Origin: Geothrix fuzhouensis
Lineage (GTDB): Bacteria; Acidobacteriota; Holophagae; Holophagales; Holophagaceae
Assembly: GCF_024609325.1 (NCBI RefSeq)
Contig: NZ_JANHMQ010000001.1
Coordinates: forward strand, 1,426,001 to 1,490,000
Length of the DNA: 64,000 nt
Reading direction: 5' to 3'
Shown: positions 62,264 to 64,000 of the stretch, one piece after another
How positions within the stretch are numbered: position 1 is the stretch's first letter
Layout of the letters: each line of letters opens with the position of its first letter
Position numbers and translations under genes: made by a program
The notes under the pieces: model-generated
Told to the model about the DNA's origin: nothing
The model's input: only the letters and a program-made list of their open reading frames with translations
The model's database searches: none

Positions 62264-64000
62264 TCAGGCGCTCCGACCAGATGGGTTTCCTGGCCAGCGG
62301 CCACGTCTCCGGAATCAGACAGGGTGGGGACGAGTTTCTCGTCCACCAGATCGAACTTCACGAAGCCAGAAGGCACCGTGTCCTGACCCACCATCAACTC
62401 GGCGAGGGGGTCCTCCACCTGCTTCTGGATGGCCCGCCGCAGCGGCCGGGCGCCATAGGCGCGATCCCGCAGGGTGGTCTTCACCAGCCAGTCGCAGGCG
62501 GCATCCGTGAGGGACACGGTGAGCCGGTGCTTCTGGAGGGTGACATTGAGATCCTCCACCAACAGGCGGACGATCTTCCGAAGCTCCTCGTCGCCCAGGC
62601 GGTTGAACACCACGATCTCGTCGATGCGATTGAGGAACTCGGGCGGGAAGGTCCGCTTGAGCACCTTCATGGCATCGCCGGACTTGGCGTCGGGACGGCC
62701 GTCCTGCTCGACAAAGCCGAGGCTCTTATCTGACAGCAGCTCCCGGCTGCCCACATTGGACGTCATGATGATGATGGTGTTCTTGAAGTCCACCAGGTTC
62801 CCGAAGGCGTCCGAAGCCTGACCGTCGTCAAAAATCTGCAGCAGGATGTTGATCAGGTCGGGATGGGCCTTCTCGATCTCGTCGAAGAGCAGGACACAGT
62901 ACGGGTTCCGCCGGATGCGGTCCGTGAGCATGCCGCCTTCTTCATATCCCACGTAGCCTGGAGGGGCCCCAAGCAGCTTGGAGACCTCATGCTTCTCCAT
63001 GTATTCGGACATGTCGAAGCGGATCATCTTTTTGGGGTCGCCGAAGAGGAAGGCCGCCAGGGTCTTGGCCAGCTCGGTCTTACCCACGCCGGTGGGACCC
63101 AGGAACAGGAACGAGCCCATGGGCCGGTTGGGGTTTTTCAGGCCCGTGCGTGCCCGGCGCACGGCGCGCACCACGGCGCTCACCGCCTCGGGCTGGCCGA
63201 TGACGCGCTCGTTGATCCGGGGTTCCATGTTCACCAGGGTGGCCTTCTCGTCGCCCTTGAGCGCCGACACGGGAATGCCGGTCCAGCTGGCCACCACATC
63301 CTCGATGTCCCGCTCGGTCACTTCGGGGAAGCGGGCGTAGTCCTCGTCCGTCAGCTCGCCGTGATCCTTCTGGAGCTCGTCGCGCAGTTGCAGTTCCCGC
63401 TGCCGGAGCAGGACGGCTTTCTCGAAATCGCGGCTGAGGACAGCCTCGTTCATCTCGTTGATGACCCGGTGCAGCTCCTCCTCGTGGGACTGCCCCTCGG
63501 TGCTGGCACCGCCGCCGGCCGCTACGCGCAGCTTCACCCGCGCCCCCGCCTCGTCCAGCAAGTCGATGGCCTTGTCGGGCAGGAAGCGGTCCGTGATGTA
63601 GCGGTTGGAGAGGTAGACCGAGGCCTCCATGGTCTTGGCGGCGTAGCGCACCCGGTGGAACAGCTCGTAGCGGCTGCGGATGCCCTCGATGATGCGGAGG
63701 CTCTCGGCCTCATCCGGGGGGTTCACCGTCACGGGCTGGAAGCGCCGGACCAGGCTTCGGTCCTTGTCGATGTACTTGGCGTATTCCTTGTGCGTCGTGG
63801 CGCCGATGCACTGGATCTCGCCCCGGCTCAGCGCCGGCTTCAGGATGTTGGCCGCGTCCAGGCTGCCTTCCGCGGCGCCCGTGCCGATGAGGCTGTGGAT
63901 CTCGTCGATGAAGAGCACCACGCTGGGATCCTTGCTGGCCTCGGCGATGATGGACTTCAGGCGCTCCTCGAACTGGCCGCGGTACTTGGTGCCCGCCACC
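62260..64000 (-). CDS. clpC: ATP-dependent Clp protease ATPase subunit ClpC (N-terminal part outside window)
   Basis: The visible 580 residues cover the end of NBD1 and all of NBD2 of a ClpA/B/C chaperone. It has a UVR-like segment (EEELHRVINEMNEAVLSRDFEKAVLLRQRELQLR) in the short middle domain, which marks ClpC rather than ClpB. NBD2 includes LGPTGVGKTELAKTLA, FDMSEYMEKHEVSKLLGAPPGYVGYEEGG and FDDGQASDAFGNLVDFKNTIIIMTSNVGSREL. ClpC unfolds substrates for ClpP. The stop overlaps the bamA start by ATGA. The NBD1 P-loop and N domain lie beyond the window edge. Confidence 0.94.
   Translation of the reverse strand, partial: VAGTKYRGQFEERLKSIIAEASKDPSVVLFIDEIHSLIGTGAAEGSLDAANILKPALSRGEIQCIGATTHKEYAKYIDKDRSLVRRFQPVTVNPPDEAESLRIIEGIRSRYELFHRVRYAAKTMEASVYLSNRYITDRFLPDKAIDLLDEAGARVKLRVAAGGGASTEGQSHEEELHRVINEMNEAVLSRDFEKAVLLRQRELQLRDELQKDHGELTDEDYARFPEVTERDIEDVVASWTGIPVSALKGDEKATLVNMEPRINERVIGQPEAVSAVVRAVRRARTGLKNPNRPMGSFLFLGPTGVGKTELAKTLAAFLFGDPKKMIRFDMSEYMEKHEVSKLLGAPPGYVGYEEGGMLTDRIRRNPYCVLLFDEIEKAHPDLINILLQIFDDGQASDAFGNLVDFKNTIIIMTSNVGSRELLSDKSLGFVEQDGRPDAKSGDAMKVLKRTFPPEFLNRIDEIVVFNRLGDEELRKIVRLLVEDLNVTLQKHRLTVSLTDAACDWLVKTTLRDRAYGARPLRRAIQKQVEDPLAELMVGQDTVPSGFVKFDLVDEKLVPTLSDSGDVAAGQETHLVGAPE

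Overview
This window comes from a high-GC Gram-negative bacterium. The envelope genes bamA and skp, many lipoproteins and signal peptides, and the gene set (DUF4388, ECF42 sigma factor, VolA-like lipase, many intergenic palindromes) look most like Acidobacteriota of the Holophaga/Geothrix type. That assignment is an inference from gene content and was not computed.

Layout. Bases 1-2024: 3' part of topA, followed directly by a 3' fragment of a tRNA-Thr gene. Bases 2025-7200: an accessory, repeat-rich stretch with an AT-richer SMP-30-like gene, two DinB genes (one broken) and a YbaK deacylase among three families of palindromic repeats. Bases 7200-19070: mostly single metabolic or membrane genes (SDR, AraC regulator, hydrolase, MFS/epimerase/zinc-ribbon operon, CHMI, M14 peptidase). 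Bases 19190-23009: an ECF42 sigma factor operon with two DGPF/YCII proteins, two VOC proteins and a RibD-like reductase, preceded by a candidate ECF42-type promoter. Bases 23100-30376: membrane and signalling genes (sensor-domain protein, DUF4342, DksA-finger/PP2C fusion coupled to DinB, divergent CGNR regulator), a beta-barrel, a VOC protein, an acyl-CoA ligase and a DUF4388 protein. Bases 30709-37499: fadH, a YcaQ/AlkZ-like protein, a TPMT-like methyltransferase carrying an in-frame palindromic insertion, and an SsuABC/TauABC-type ABC transporter. Bases 37500-44054: a barrel protein, small membrane proteins, HAD phosphatase, PlsC, PNPOx, mutS, and a GxxExxY gene bounded by inverted repeats. 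Bases 44151-56532: lhgO, clpB, an HD-GYP / nagZ / GGDEF overlapping operon, metK, a coiled-coil lipoprotein and a large lipase-like lipoprotein. Bases 56535-64000, minus strand: clpC-bamA-skp-MFS-acyltransferase.

The most interesting signals are mobile palindromes. (1) The GxxExxY nuclease-like gene lies inside roughly 36-bp inverted repeats that match, block by block, both arms of a solo 97-bp palindrome about 38 kb away. This suggests an autonomous element with a non-autonomous derivative. (2) A 268-bp element with perfect 22-bp terminal inverted repeats sits in frame inside a methyltransferase gene, adding exactly 90 open codons. (3) A family of about 208-bp palindromes with 33-nt imperfect ends occurs at least six times, often nested between inverted 10-bp-period repeats. 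(4) The ECF42 operon has a TGTCGA-N17-CGAC candidate self-promoter. (5) A perfect 13-bp inverted repeat precedes clpB and does not match CIRCE.
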